From RGIG1993 sp964564225 (GTDB lineage: Bacteria > Bacillota > Clostridia > Oscillospirales > CAG-272), in contig CAZMAF010000011.1 of assembly GCA_964564225.1 (NCBI GenBank), positions 1-35,439 of the forward strand: 35,439 nt of DNA. The letters run 5' to 3'. Positions 22,870 through 30,316 of this stretch are shown here, piece by piece. How positions within the stretch are numbered: position 1 is the stretch's first letter; each line of letters starts with the position of its first letter. The notes beneath the pieces are model-generated. The model searched no databases, was not told where the DNA came from, and saw only the letters and a program-made list of their open reading frames with translations. The translations under genes were made by a program, and so were the position numbers.

Positions 22870-23567
22870 TGAATACTGCCAGAACCTCTAAAACCGCGCC
22901 CTTTCCGATGCGCGAGCGCCGCTATCTTTTCTGGCTGCTCATCGCCGTCGGAGGATTCTTCGGCGCGTATACATACTCGGTCAGAGGCGGCATCTTCTGT
23001 AACGCCCAGACCGCCAACGTCGTACTGCTGTCAATGGCAATTGCAAAGCTCGATTTTGCCGCCGTCGGCAGACTCCTCATTCCCATTACCGCATATTTTA
23101 GCGGCATACTCCTGTCGGAAGCGCTCGGCAAACTCAAGAAAAAGCCAAGGCGCGTTTCGTTTTCCAGCCTGCTCATCGGCTTTGAGACGATTGCCGTCAT
23201 CATCCTTGCGCTTCTACCCGAAACCGTGCCGCATTTTTACGCGCAGATCGCACTTTCCTTTATCACCTCCATGCAGTTCAATACCTTCCGTCAGAACGAA
23301 GGAATTCCGATGGCAACCACCTTCGTCACGGCGCACGTCAGAGAAACGGGTTCAAATCTTGTGCATGCCGCAGTCGAAAAAGACCGCGTCGCCCGTCACC
23401 GTTTTCTGATGCATGGCGCAATGCTCGCCTTTTTCCTCATCGGCGGCATCGTTTCCACCCTGCTCTGCAATTTCTTCGGCACGCTCGCTATCCTCGGCGC
23501 GCTCCCTCTGCTTGTTATTGCTTTCATCCTGCTCCTCACCGACGATTTGCGTAACGGTAAATCATAA
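22866..23567 (+). CDS. YoaK/DUF1275 family membrane protein
   Basis: 233 aa with about six hydrophobic segments. The opening membrane region FWLLIAVGGFFGAYTYSVRGGIFCNAQTANVVLL is the family's signature (Gly-rich, then Q-T-x-N). IRL-type segments follow, with SLLIGFETIAVIILALLP, TSMQFNTFRQNEGIPMATTFVT and two C-terminal helices. The function of DUF1275 proteins is unsettled; transport of a small molecule is often suspected. It starts in the ATGA overlap with the flavo-diiron gene, so the two are translationally coupled. That suggests a role tied to oxygen or NO stress, or to the product of the flavo-diiron reaction; this is inference from position only. It is followed by the nested inverted repeat that may also end the transcript. 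Confidence 0.85.
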   Translation: MMNTARTSKTAPFPMRERRYLFWLLIAVGGFFGAYTYSVRGGIFCNAQTANVVLLSMAIAKLDFAAVGRLLIPITAYFSGILLSEALGKLKKKPRRVSFSSLLIGFETIAVIILALLPETVPHFYAQIALSFITSMQFNTFRQNEGIPMATTFVTAHVRETGSNLVHAAVEKDRVARHRFLMHGAMLAFFLIGGIVSTLLCNFFGTLAILGALPLLVIAFILLLTDDLRNGKS

Positions 23568-23574
23568 ACAACCG

Positions 23575-23730
23575 TAAAAAAGAGGCTGTCTCAAATTGAA
23601 TTTTTAAGATAGGACTATATACAAAAGCAACAAAAAAATCAAGGGCATAATTTGAATGCCCTTGATTTTTTTGTTGGGGATGCACAAAATATTCACAATT
23701 TGTTAATGCTATGAGACAGCCCCTTTTTTA
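23575..23730. mobile_element. MITE-like nested inverted repeat (156 bp)
   Basis: Outer 19-bp arms with one mismatch (23575-23593 and 23712-23730), reading TAAAAAAGRGGCTGTCTCA, enclose an inner perfect 20-bp hairpin (23628-23647 with 23657-23676, 9-nt loop). The element has no coding capacity. TA dinucleotides at both ends would fit a TA target duplication of an IS630/Tc1-type transposase, though TA is self-complementary and proves little. It could also act as a terminator for the upstream operon. Confidence 0.55.
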
Positions 23731-23868
23731 TGTGTAACACACAACAAATCGGGAGTTATCGGTGTGCGGAGGTTTCAAGAAAAAGCCCCTGAATAAGCCT
23801 TTCATGGCCTTATTCAATATCCCATTCAAAAAGCTTCAAAACAACGTAGAAAGCCCCGCGTACCGTTT
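23731..23868. other. Intergenic DNA with a hairpin after the ABC exporter gene
   Basis: No gene seen. GAATAAG...CTTATTC (about 23792-23816) forms a hairpin which on the minus strand is followed by GGGGCTTTTT, so it may be the terminator of the exporter gene ending at 23869. Confidence 0.4.
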
Positions 23869-25587
23869 TCACCCGTTCGCGCGGAATTGGAGCTTGTAAA
23901 GGTCGGCGTAGATACCGCCCTCCGCGACAAGCGCATCGTGCGTACCCTGCTCAACAACGAGCCCGCCCGCGATCACGGCGATCTCGTCGGCGTTTTTGAT
24001 GGTCGAAAGGCGGTGCGCCACGACAAATGTCGTTCTGCCCTCGCAAAGCTCGTCAAGAGCCGCCTGAATGAGAATTTCAGTGGTGTTATCAAGGGCACTC
24101 GTCGCCTCGTCAAGAATAAGAATCGGCGGATTTTTCAGGAAAACGCGCGCGATCGAAAGGCGTTGCTTCTGTCCGCCCGAAAGGCGCACGCCGCGCTCGC
24201 CGATAACTGTGTCGTAGCCCTTATCCAGCGTCATAATATACTCGTGAATATTGGCGCGCTTTGCCGCCTCGACAACCTCCTCCTCGCTCGCATCCGGTCT
24301 GCCGTACAGAATGTTGTCACGGATGGAAGCATTGAATAAATAAATGTCCTGCTGAACGATGCCGATGTTGCGGCGAAGGGACTCGGCGGTAAATTCACGA
24401 ATGTCTCTGCCGTCAATCAGAATCTCACCCGATGTCAGCTTATAAAAATGCGGAATCAAATGACAGATCGTCGTTTTTCCGCCGCCCGACGGGCCAACGA
24501 GCGCAAACTTATGCCCTTTTTTCACTGTGAGCGAAATACCGTTCAGAACGTCCTTCTCACCGTCGTAGGCATAAACCACATTGCGAAGCTCAATCTCGCC
24601 CGAAAGCTCGCCCGCATCAACAGCACCCTCGGCATCGCTTTCGGGGACGGCATCCATAATTTCAAGAAAACGCGCAAAACCCGTCACGCCGTTCTGATAC
24701 TGCTCGGTGAAATTAATCAGTGTCATCACGGGCGAAATGAAGATGTTGACTGCAAGAAAGAACGCCGAATAGTCGGCAAAATCAATGATGCCGTTATAGA
24801 CGAAAAGACCGCCCGCAATGAGAAGCACCACGTTGAAAATATCAGTCACAAAGGCAGTCGCCGAGTGAAACTGCCCCATTGCCTTATAGGCATCACGGCG
24901 CGCCGTCACAAAGGAAGCATTGCCCTCCTCAAACTTTTCACGTTCCTTTTCGGCATTATTAAACGCCTTCGTCACGCGAATGCCCGAAATGCTGCTCTCA
25001 AGCGAAGCGTTGATCTCAGCAACCGACTGCCGCGAGCGCATAAAAGCGCTGCGCATACGTTTACGAAGCGTACCCGCAATGGCAGCAAGAAGCGGTACGC
25101 AAAGAAACACAATGAGGGTAAGCCGCCAATCAATCGTAGCAAGATAAGCACAGGATACCACGATCGACACCGAGGAAATCAAAAGATTTTCAGGGCCGTG
25201 ATGCGCAAGCTCACTGATGTCCATCAGGTCATTTGTCATACGCGACATGATCTTACCCGTTTCATGATTATCATAGAAGGAAAAAGGCAGCTTTTCAAGA
25301 TGATTGAACATATCCGAGCGCATCTGCGCCTGCATCCTGACACCCATCATGTGTCCGTAGTACTGCACAAAATAATTGAGAAGCATACGGATGAAATAAA
25401 TGCCGAGAAGTCCCGCTCCCGCGATCACGATCATACGGTAACGCTGATTGGGAATGTAATCACCCAACATCTCACGCGTAATAATCGGATAAACAATCGC
25501 AATCAGCGCCACCAAGACCGAGGCAAGCATGTCAAGTGTCAGAAGCACCCTGTGCGGCTTGTAATATGCAAGAAACCGTTTTAACAT
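23869..25587 (-). CDS. ABC exporter half-transporter (MsbA/BmrA-like, fused membrane and ATPase domains)
   Basis: 572 aa. Residues 1-310 are a type-I exporter membrane domain with six helices (first helices VLLTLDMLASVLVALIAIVY and YRMIVIAGAGLLGIYFIRML), including the FYDNHETGKIMSRMTNDL coupling-helix region near 100-118. Residues 335-572 are the nucleotide-binding domain: Walker A GPSGGGKTT near 367, Q-loop VQQDIYLFN, the signature LSGGQKQR near 470, Walker B ILILDEATSALD near 492, and the H-loop VAHRLST. It acts as a homodimer or heterodimer exporting lipids, drugs or peptides. No partner gene is adjacent, so a homodimer is likely. It has its own promoter, and a single AAGGAG ribosome binding site. 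Substrate unknown. Confidence 0.93.
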   Translation of the reverse strand: MLKRFLAYYKPHRVLLTLDMLASVLVALIAIVYPIITREMLGDYIPNQRYRMIVIAGAGLLGIYFIRMLLNYFVQYYGHMMGVRMQAQMRSDMFNHLEKLPFSFYDNHETGKIMSRMTNDLMDISELAHHGPENLLISSVSIVVSCAYLATIDWRLTLIVFLCVPLLAAIAGTLRKRMRSAFMRSRQSVAEINASLESSISGIRVTKAFNNAEKEREKFEEGNASFVTARRDAYKAMGQFHSATAFVTDIFNVVLLIAGGLFVYNGIIDFADYSAFFLAVNIFISPVMTLINFTEQYQNGVTGFARFLEIMDAVPESDAEGAVDAGELSGEIELRNVVYAYDGEKDVLNGISLTVKKGHKFALVGPSGGGKTTICHLIPHFYKLTSGEILIDGRDIREFTAESLRRNIGIVQQDIYLFNASIRDNILYGRPDASEEEVVEAAKRANIHEYIMTLDKGYDTVIGERGVRLSGGQKQRLSIARVFLKNPPILILDEATSALDNTTEILIQAALDELCEGRTTFVVAHRLSTIKNADEIAVIAGGLVVEQGTHDALVAEGGIYADLYKLQFRANG

Positions 25588-25620
25588 AAAAACTCCTTGA
25601 AATATAAACTATCCTGCATT

Positions 25621-25650
25621 ATTGTAACACTTTAAAACAAGGTCTGTCAA
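25621..25650 (-). promoter_or_regulatory. Promoter of the ABC exporter gene
   Basis: On the minus strand perfect TTGACA (25645-25650), an 18-nt spacer and TACAAT (25621-25626) with extended TGT. It lies immediately beyond the end of the restriction-modification island. Confidence 0.78.
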
Positions 25651-25655
25651 GATAT

Positions 25656-25667
25656 TAAGCTTTCTGA
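25656..25667. repeat. Left 12-bp direct repeat flanking the restriction-modification island
   Basis: TAAGCTTTCTGA, identical to 30188-30199 and in the same orientation. The two copies bracket the three-gene island with little extra DNA, as expected of an insertion scar or att-like site. Confidence 0.5.
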
Positions 25668-25673
25668 CTTTCA

Positions 25674-27236
25674 TCAGGTATTCCCGGCGTTTATTGCGGA
25701 TATTCCCGATGCCGACAAAAAGGTCGGATCAACACCGTACCGGTCAACAAGCGCATACAGTTCTGTTGCATCTATATTGGATATTAACTTTTTGGCAAGC
25801 AAAATCCGTATATGCTCTTTGGTTAAGCACCTATATTTAACGCATATATTTTTAAAGCGCTCAAAGGTAATCACGCCGCGGGTTTTGCAAGTATTAAAGA
25901 AATCCGCCACCGCATTTTCAGAGCCTCTATGTATGCACGCATGATTTTGAGGGCCCAAACAAATCAGATTTTCGGTTATATCCGGTCCGTTCTCACCGTT
26001 AAATTCTATGATATGATGCGCCTCCACGTAATTCTGACCGTTTTTACCTTCAAACGTAGGAGCACCCGTTACCTCATCCATATAATTTGCTTTTATTTTG
26101 GCAAGCTCGGTAATCAGACGGTTCCGAACGCGTTTGTTATGCTTGATAACAGGATTTCGTATACTTCTCAGATTCAATCTTTCCACCAGCAAGCCATCCG
26201 ATTGTATCGCTTCGGTAATGGCGGCAGTACGCTTTCTTAAAATAATATCCTGCAAAGCACTGGAATCTTCGTTATCATCATCAATAAGCACAAGCAATTT
26301 TTCCAAATCCAGAACGTCTATCGGAATATTGTCTTTCATCAACGATTTACTGTATTCCGTCAATTCAACAGTCCCGTTTGTATAACGAATCAGATCAAAC
26401 GTATCCATTAAAATCAGGAAGGTTTTAAATTTAAAAAACGGTTGCTGAGACGGCGCATACTGAAACCGCTGTCGCTTGGCGTTCATCCACCCCATCGCGC
26501 TGAAAAAATACTCGATTTGCCGTTCAACGGTCAAGGGAAGAAGTTTACCGATCGACAAGCCCCGTTCCAGAATTTCCGTTTCGCCTTGTACCTCGTCAAC
26601 CCGCCCAAACAAAACGGCTATCTCAAATTCCGTCGCCTTCCGCCCAATGTCATTCAAATATCGAATGATCGCTCTTGCGGGACGGTAGTCGGCACGGGAA
26701 GATACAGTGATCCCCTGTAAACTGTTGATATGACTGTTATTTTTAATATTCAAATCCAGAAGCTTGCTTCGGAAAACGTCAAACAGTAACTCCTCGGGCG
26801 TTAACACCAATTCATACAGCGCGTCCATATCAAATCGGTTTTTTCGTCCTCCGACGCTTTTGAAAATATCAAAAAACGACAGTAACTCCGTATAATGTCT
26901 GAAACGTCTGCCAATATCACGATATAACGACTCAAACGGAACGGAATGCCGTAAATACGTTCTTTCAAAAAACTCGTTTCTGTTTTTCTCGGGAATAATC
27001 CCGAGACGATAATTATGATAAATCTCCCCATATACGTTCTTTGCCTGCATCGGCTCTCGCAATATGGCGTTATCTATCAGCAAAACATATTCCGCCAAGC
27101 TTTTCAACAACCTGATAATCTGAGGAATTTCTGTAAACGTCGGGCGAGGCATATTGATCACTTGATTATGAAATTTCTCAAAATTGGAAATTGTTATTCG
27201 ATATGGCTCATAATATTCCGAAATACCGTTGCCCAT
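25674..27236 (-). CDS. HNH endonuclease, probable restriction enzyme
   Basis: 520 aa. The HNH nuclease fold is near residues 386-440: MDEVTGAPTF, then YVEAHHIIEF (His407, His408), ENLICL (Asn423) and NHACIH (His432, His436). The usual Cys-x-x-Cys zinc knuckles before and after the core are not evident. The first 380 residues are mainly helical, with segments resembling winged helices (about 190-230 and 265-300, FDLIRYTNGTVELTEYSKSL) that could recognise DNA. With two methyltransferase genes directly upstream, the most likely role is the endonuclease of a type II (possibly IIS) restriction-modification system. It begins one base after the methyltransferase stop, with AGGAGG overlapping that gene's end. 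The specificity cannot be read. Confidence 0.8.
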   Translation of the reverse strand: MGNGISEYYEPYRITISNFEKFHNQVINMPRPTFTEIPQIIRLLKSLAEYVLLIDNAILREPMQAKNVYGEIYHNYRLGIIPEKNRNEFFERTYLRHSVPFESLYRDIGRRFRHYTELLSFFDIFKSVGGRKNRFDMDALYELVLTPEELLFDVFRSKLLDLNIKNNSHINSLQGITVSSRADYRPARAIIRYLNDIGRKATEFEIAVLFGRVDEVQGETEILERGLSIGKLLPLTVERQIEYFFSAMGWMNAKRQRFQYAPSQQPFFKFKTFLILMDTFDLIRYTNGTVELTEYSKSLMKDNIPIDVLDLEKLLVLIDDDNEDSSALQDIILRKRTAAITEAIQSDGLLVERLNLRSIRNPVIKHNKRVRNRLITELAKIKANYMDEVTGAPTFEGKNGQNYVEAHHIIEFNGENGPDITENLICLGPQNHACIHRGSENAVADFFNTCKTRGVITFERFKNICVKYRCLTKEHIRILLAKKLISNIDATELYALVDRYGVDPTFLSASGISAINAGNT

Positions 27237-27237
27237 A

Positions 27238-28098
27238 TTATTCCTCCTTGATAAAGTTTATCACGTTCTGATGCATATGATTTATCTTGAATTTATAGGG
27301 ATATCCAAACGGATAGAGCGGCTTATTATCTTGCAGCATAATAATTGTACCCACAAACTTAAATCCCGCGTTTTTCATGACGCGGACAATATCGCCCTGT
27401 ACGCATATTTCTTCTTTATCCACAGTGAAATCACTGATAATAACAGAACAGTATTTTTTATTTCCAAGCCGGTGATACGCCTTCGTCATAATTTGTTCAA
27501 AGAGGTTCAAAAAATCCTCATACGAAGCCTGATTGCCAAGATCGTTTTCTTTGTCCGAATAATACTCTACCCCGATACGGGACCCCGAACGATACCCTTT
27601 TTCCGATTTATCTTCTCTTAGCCCCTTGGAATTATTTTTTAAAATATTGTGATAGGGCGGAGACGTTATGATATAATCAACTTCGCCAACGTTTGCACTT
27701 TCAACCAATGAATCTCCGAGAATATATCTGAAATCCCGTCCCTCAATCATTCCCTTTTTGGAAAATCTCTCAAACGCCAATGCCCGGTATTCCTCGCTTA
27801 AGTCTATACCCACGCATTTTCTGCCAAGATTAAAGGAAGCAATTGCCGTCGTTCCCGACCCCAAAAAAGGATCGAAAACCGTCATTTCTTTTTTGGTAAA
27901 CGCAGCAATCAACCGCTCCACGTCTTTTATCAAAAATGGCGCGGGATGCGCAAAAGCATCTTTATCATCGGCGCATCTTGTCGATAAGAAAAAAGATTTT
28001 GTAGACAGAAGCCACTCTTTTCCGGTCAAATCATTGACTCTGTTTCTTTCATCGTACTTTCCGTTATTATCTGACTGTTCTGTTATTTTTTTCTCCAT
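27238..28098 (-). CDS. DNA methyltransferase (N4-cytosine/N6-adenine type)
   Basis: 286 aa. The AdoMet-binding motif I is FDPFLGSGTTAIA at about residues 75-87, with an acidic GIDLSEEY (motif II) at 97-104. The catalytic motif IV is TSPPYHN at 145-151; TSPPY is more frequent in N4-cytosine methyltransferases than the adenine DPPY form, so m4C is the likely product. Motif I precedes motif IV closely, an order unlike the beta class. The C-terminus probably holds the target-recognition part. The ATG lies inside the end of the upstream methyltransferase gene (16-nt overlap), so it depends on coupled translation. It likely protects one strand of the sequence cut by the adjacent HNH enzyme. Confidence 0.87.
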   Translation of the reverse strand: MEKKITEQSDNNGKYDERNRVNDLTGKEWLLSTKSFFLSTRCADDKDAFAHPAPFLIKDVERLIAAFTKKEMTVFDPFLGSGTTAIASFNLGRKCVGIDLSEEYRALAFERFSKKGMIEGRDFRYILGDSLVESANVGEVDYIITSPPYHNILKNNSKGLREDKSEKGYRSGSRIGVEYYSDKENDLGNQASYEDFLNLFEQIMTKAYHRLGNKKYCSVIISDFTVDKEEICVQGDIVRVMKNAGFKFVGTIIMLQDNKPLYPFGYPYKFKINHMHQNVINFIKEE

Positions 28099-29984
28099 AA
28101 CGCACCTTTTCTATCTGCACATTCTGAAATCAATCTTTCCAACGCAACGCTGTCAGGCATTAAACCGTTCGGAAATTCTCTGTATATACTTTTTAACAGC
28201 TCGGAATGCAGAATTAAATCGGTTTCTTCAAAAATCCTCTGCAATAACGCTCTGATTCTGTTTGTTAAGGTTTGACCGTTATCCGCGCAATAGTCCATTC
28301 CCTTTATCCACCAATACGTTCCGGATAAGGTGTCTTTATTTTCTATCGTTTCAAAACGGCCGCTATTCTGTAAAATCACTTTCAAAGCATGATCAGTATT
28401 TTCAAACGCATTGGGGAGACCCGATAATTTTGTAATAATACCGTTCAATAAAATCTGATACGGTGTGGGCTCAGCTCTTCCGGCAATAATATCTTCCGCA
28501 ATACCGCAAATATAATCTTCTGAAACCTCAACAGGCAATACTGTCGCCGCCTCGTCTTTTTTCACACAACGAATATAAAAATCCGTGGCAGACGTTCCGT
28601 ATTTATCGACAACATTAGATTCACCGCTTCTTAAATTTTGCTGATGAATAACCCTTTCAACCAAGTATCCCGAATCAAAAATTGCGCCGAGCAATGAACT
28701 CCAGATCTTTGGTTCTTTATTATTAAAGGTCAGCACGAGCTTCGCGTCGGGCTTTGATACCATTTTAATCTGCGACAAAACCTCTGCCATATCGTTTCTG
28801 AAATCCAAGTGCGTTTTTTCTGAATTTACCGATATTTCAAGACCGTAATCGGGATTATAAACAGGATCGTACAATTCAAGCCAAGCCAACCAGATATAAC
28901 TCAAATCAAGATACGGTACAAGACCACCGTAAGGAGGATCGGTTAAAACGAAATCCACCGTACCTTCTGCAATAAACTCTGCCAACCGTTTTGAATCTTT
29001 TATACCGTACCAAAGATCGTAATCTTCGCTAAGATCAATTCCGGAGGCATCGGTGATATTTTTTCCTTTAATACTACCGACGTAGGATTTCAAGAAAGAC
29101 AAAGCGCTGCTGACCGATTGTTTACCGATACAGTTATTGTAAAAAACCAACAAAGGATTCATTTCCATGGAATTGGACGCGGCAAAATAAGCGGAACGCC
29201 CCCAGCTCGTGGAATAATCGCGTTTCGTTTTTTTACTGCGGGGCACACACATCTTACAGCAAAGATGTACCGTTTGAATAAAAGCAAATAACAGCTGCTT
29301 CTTCAAATTGCAGTCATCAATCCTGATGATCTCATCGAAAATAATACTTAATACCGCCAGATTCTTCCGGGTAAACAAACCATCATAGGTTTTACCCATT
29401 GCCGTCAAAAAAGCATTCCCGTACGCACTTGCTTTTCTGAATTCTTTCCCGGGATATTCGGTTACAATTTGAATGTTCTTGCTTTCCTCATTTTTTTGCA
29501 AATCTGTTCCGGTTGGCGCGCGCTCAAATTTCTCATTTCCGGATACCGATACGAAGCAAAGCTCATACGGTACGTTTTTATGATATTTCGTATTATGTAA
29601 TATATATCCCGTTTCATACGTGAAACAGTCGGTATACGTATCGCAATTTGAAACTACACCGTAAATCGCTTTTGCCGCACGCTCAAATTCAGAGCGGTCA
29701 AAATCAGAGCAATACACGTCAAAAACAAACGAAGTCAGAGGATTCACGTCCAAGCAGATTGCTTTCCTGCCCGCCCTGATCGCCTCAATACCGGACATGC
29801 CGCTCCCTGCAAACGGGTCTAAATAAATGCCGCCCTCGGGAACGTAGGTAGAAATATATTCAAACCAAACGTTATGCGGTTTTTTCCCCCAATACTTCAT
29901 TGAAGTATAAATCGGCGGTCTTTTCGTTTCCGGTATCGCAAAATTAATATCCGAATCATTTTTATAAACTGCCTTATCCGACAT
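28083..29984 (-). CDS. DNA methyltransferase, large type (DPPY)
   Basis: 633 aa. An N-terminal segment carries IYTSMKYWGKKPHNVWFEYI near 25-44 and then AdoMet motif I LDPFAGSGMSGIEAIRAG at 55-72 with CLDVNP at 77-82. Catalytic motif IV is LTDPPYGG near residue 348; the DPPY form is typical of N6-adenine or N4-cytosine amino-methyltransferases. A region of about 260 residues between motifs I and IV, with several Cys (for example CCKMCVP near 245), may be the target-recognition domain. It is the first gene of the island, with AGGAG 8 nt before the ATG. Two methyltransferases with one endonuclease suggest an asymmetric target whose strands need separate modification, as in many type IIS systems. 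Confidence 0.87.
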   Translation of the reverse strand: MSDKAVYKNDSDINFAIPETKRPPIYTSMKYWGKKPHNVWFEYISTYVPEGGIYLDPFAGSGMSGIEAIRAGRKAICLDVNPLTSFVFDVYCSDFDRSEFERAAKAIYGVVSNCDTYTDCFTYETGYILHNTKYHKNVPYELCFVSVSGNEKFERAPTGTDLQKNEESKNIQIVTEYPGKEFRKASAYGNAFLTAMGKTYDGLFTRKNLAVLSIIFDEIIRIDDCNLKKQLLFAFIQTVHLCCKMCVPRSKKTKRDYSTSWGRSAYFAASNSMEMNPLLVFYNNCIGKQSVSSALSFLKSYVGSIKGKNITDASGIDLSEDYDLWYGIKDSKRLAEFIAEGTVDFVLTDPPYGGLVPYLDLSYIWLAWLELYDPVYNPDYGLEISVNSEKTHLDFRNDMAEVLSQIKMVSKPDAKLVLTFNNKEPKIWSSLLGAIFDSGYLVERVIHQQNLRSGESNVVDKYGTSATDFYIRCVKKDEAATVLPVEVSEDYICGIAEDIIAGRAEPTPYQILLNGIITKLSGLPNAFENTDHALKVILQNSGRFETIENKDTLSGTYWWIKGMDYCADNGQTLTNRIRALLQRIFEETDLILHSELLKSIYREFPNGLMPDSVALERLISECADRKGALWRKK

Positions 29985-30088
29985 TTTATACTCCTTGTTC
30001 TATATAATTACCCGAGTATCATCCCAGACAAACCGATATTTGAAACGCAACGCTCCGCAATACGGTTTTATCAAGAACGATTATCTAT

Positions 30089-30117
30089 ACTATAACATAT
30101 TTCAAACAAAAAAACAA
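30089..30117 (-). promoter_or_regulatory. Promoter of the restriction-modification operon, with an overlapping palindrome
   Basis: On the minus strand TTGTTT (30112-30117), a 17-nt spacer and TATAGT (30089-30094) with extended TGT. A 12-bp palindrome, AACAATATTGTT (30113-30124), covers the -35 box and may be an operator; no C-protein gene is seen in the island. Confidence 0.6.
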
Positions 30118-30129
30118 TATTGTTCTTAA

Positions 30130-30257
30130 CTTTTTTAAAAAACAAACCGTCATTTGAAAAATCCGATACAAATAAAGAAAATTTTTATAAGCTTTCTGAT
30201 CGGTCATAGTTCAACAACGGCCAACCCTTAGTTTTTCAGAAACCGTAAAAATTCCCC
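30130..30257. other. Intergenic DNA between the island and mtaB
   Basis: No gene seen. A/T-rich, contains the right copy of the 12-bp direct repeat (30188-30199) and the junction back to chromosomal DNA. Confidence 0.4.
30188..30199. repeat. Right 12-bp direct repeat flanking the restriction-modification island
   Basis: TAAGCTTTCTGA, identical and co-oriented with 25656-25667. The DNA between them is the three-gene island plus its promoter. Confidence 0.5.
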
Positions 30258-30286
30258 TTTACTCTTTCCGATTTTTATGTTATACT
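30258..30286 (+). promoter_or_regulatory. Promoter of mtaB
   Basis: TTTACT (30258-30263), a 17-nt spacer, TATACT (30281-30286) with extended TGT. AAAGGAGA lies 8-10 nt before the ATG at 30317. Confidence 0.75.
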
Positions 30287-30316
30287 ATACCCATCACACG
30301 TGAAAGGAGATAGGAC

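Noticed and set aside
24448..25584. Plus-strand open frame of 378 codons opposite the ABC exporter
   Set aside because: Arg/His-rich shadow of a strongly conserved ABC transporter gene; no start signals.
27758..28255. Plus-strand open frame crossing both methyltransferase genes
   Set aside because: It spans the junction of two well-supported minus-strand genes and lacks a start site or recognisable sequence.
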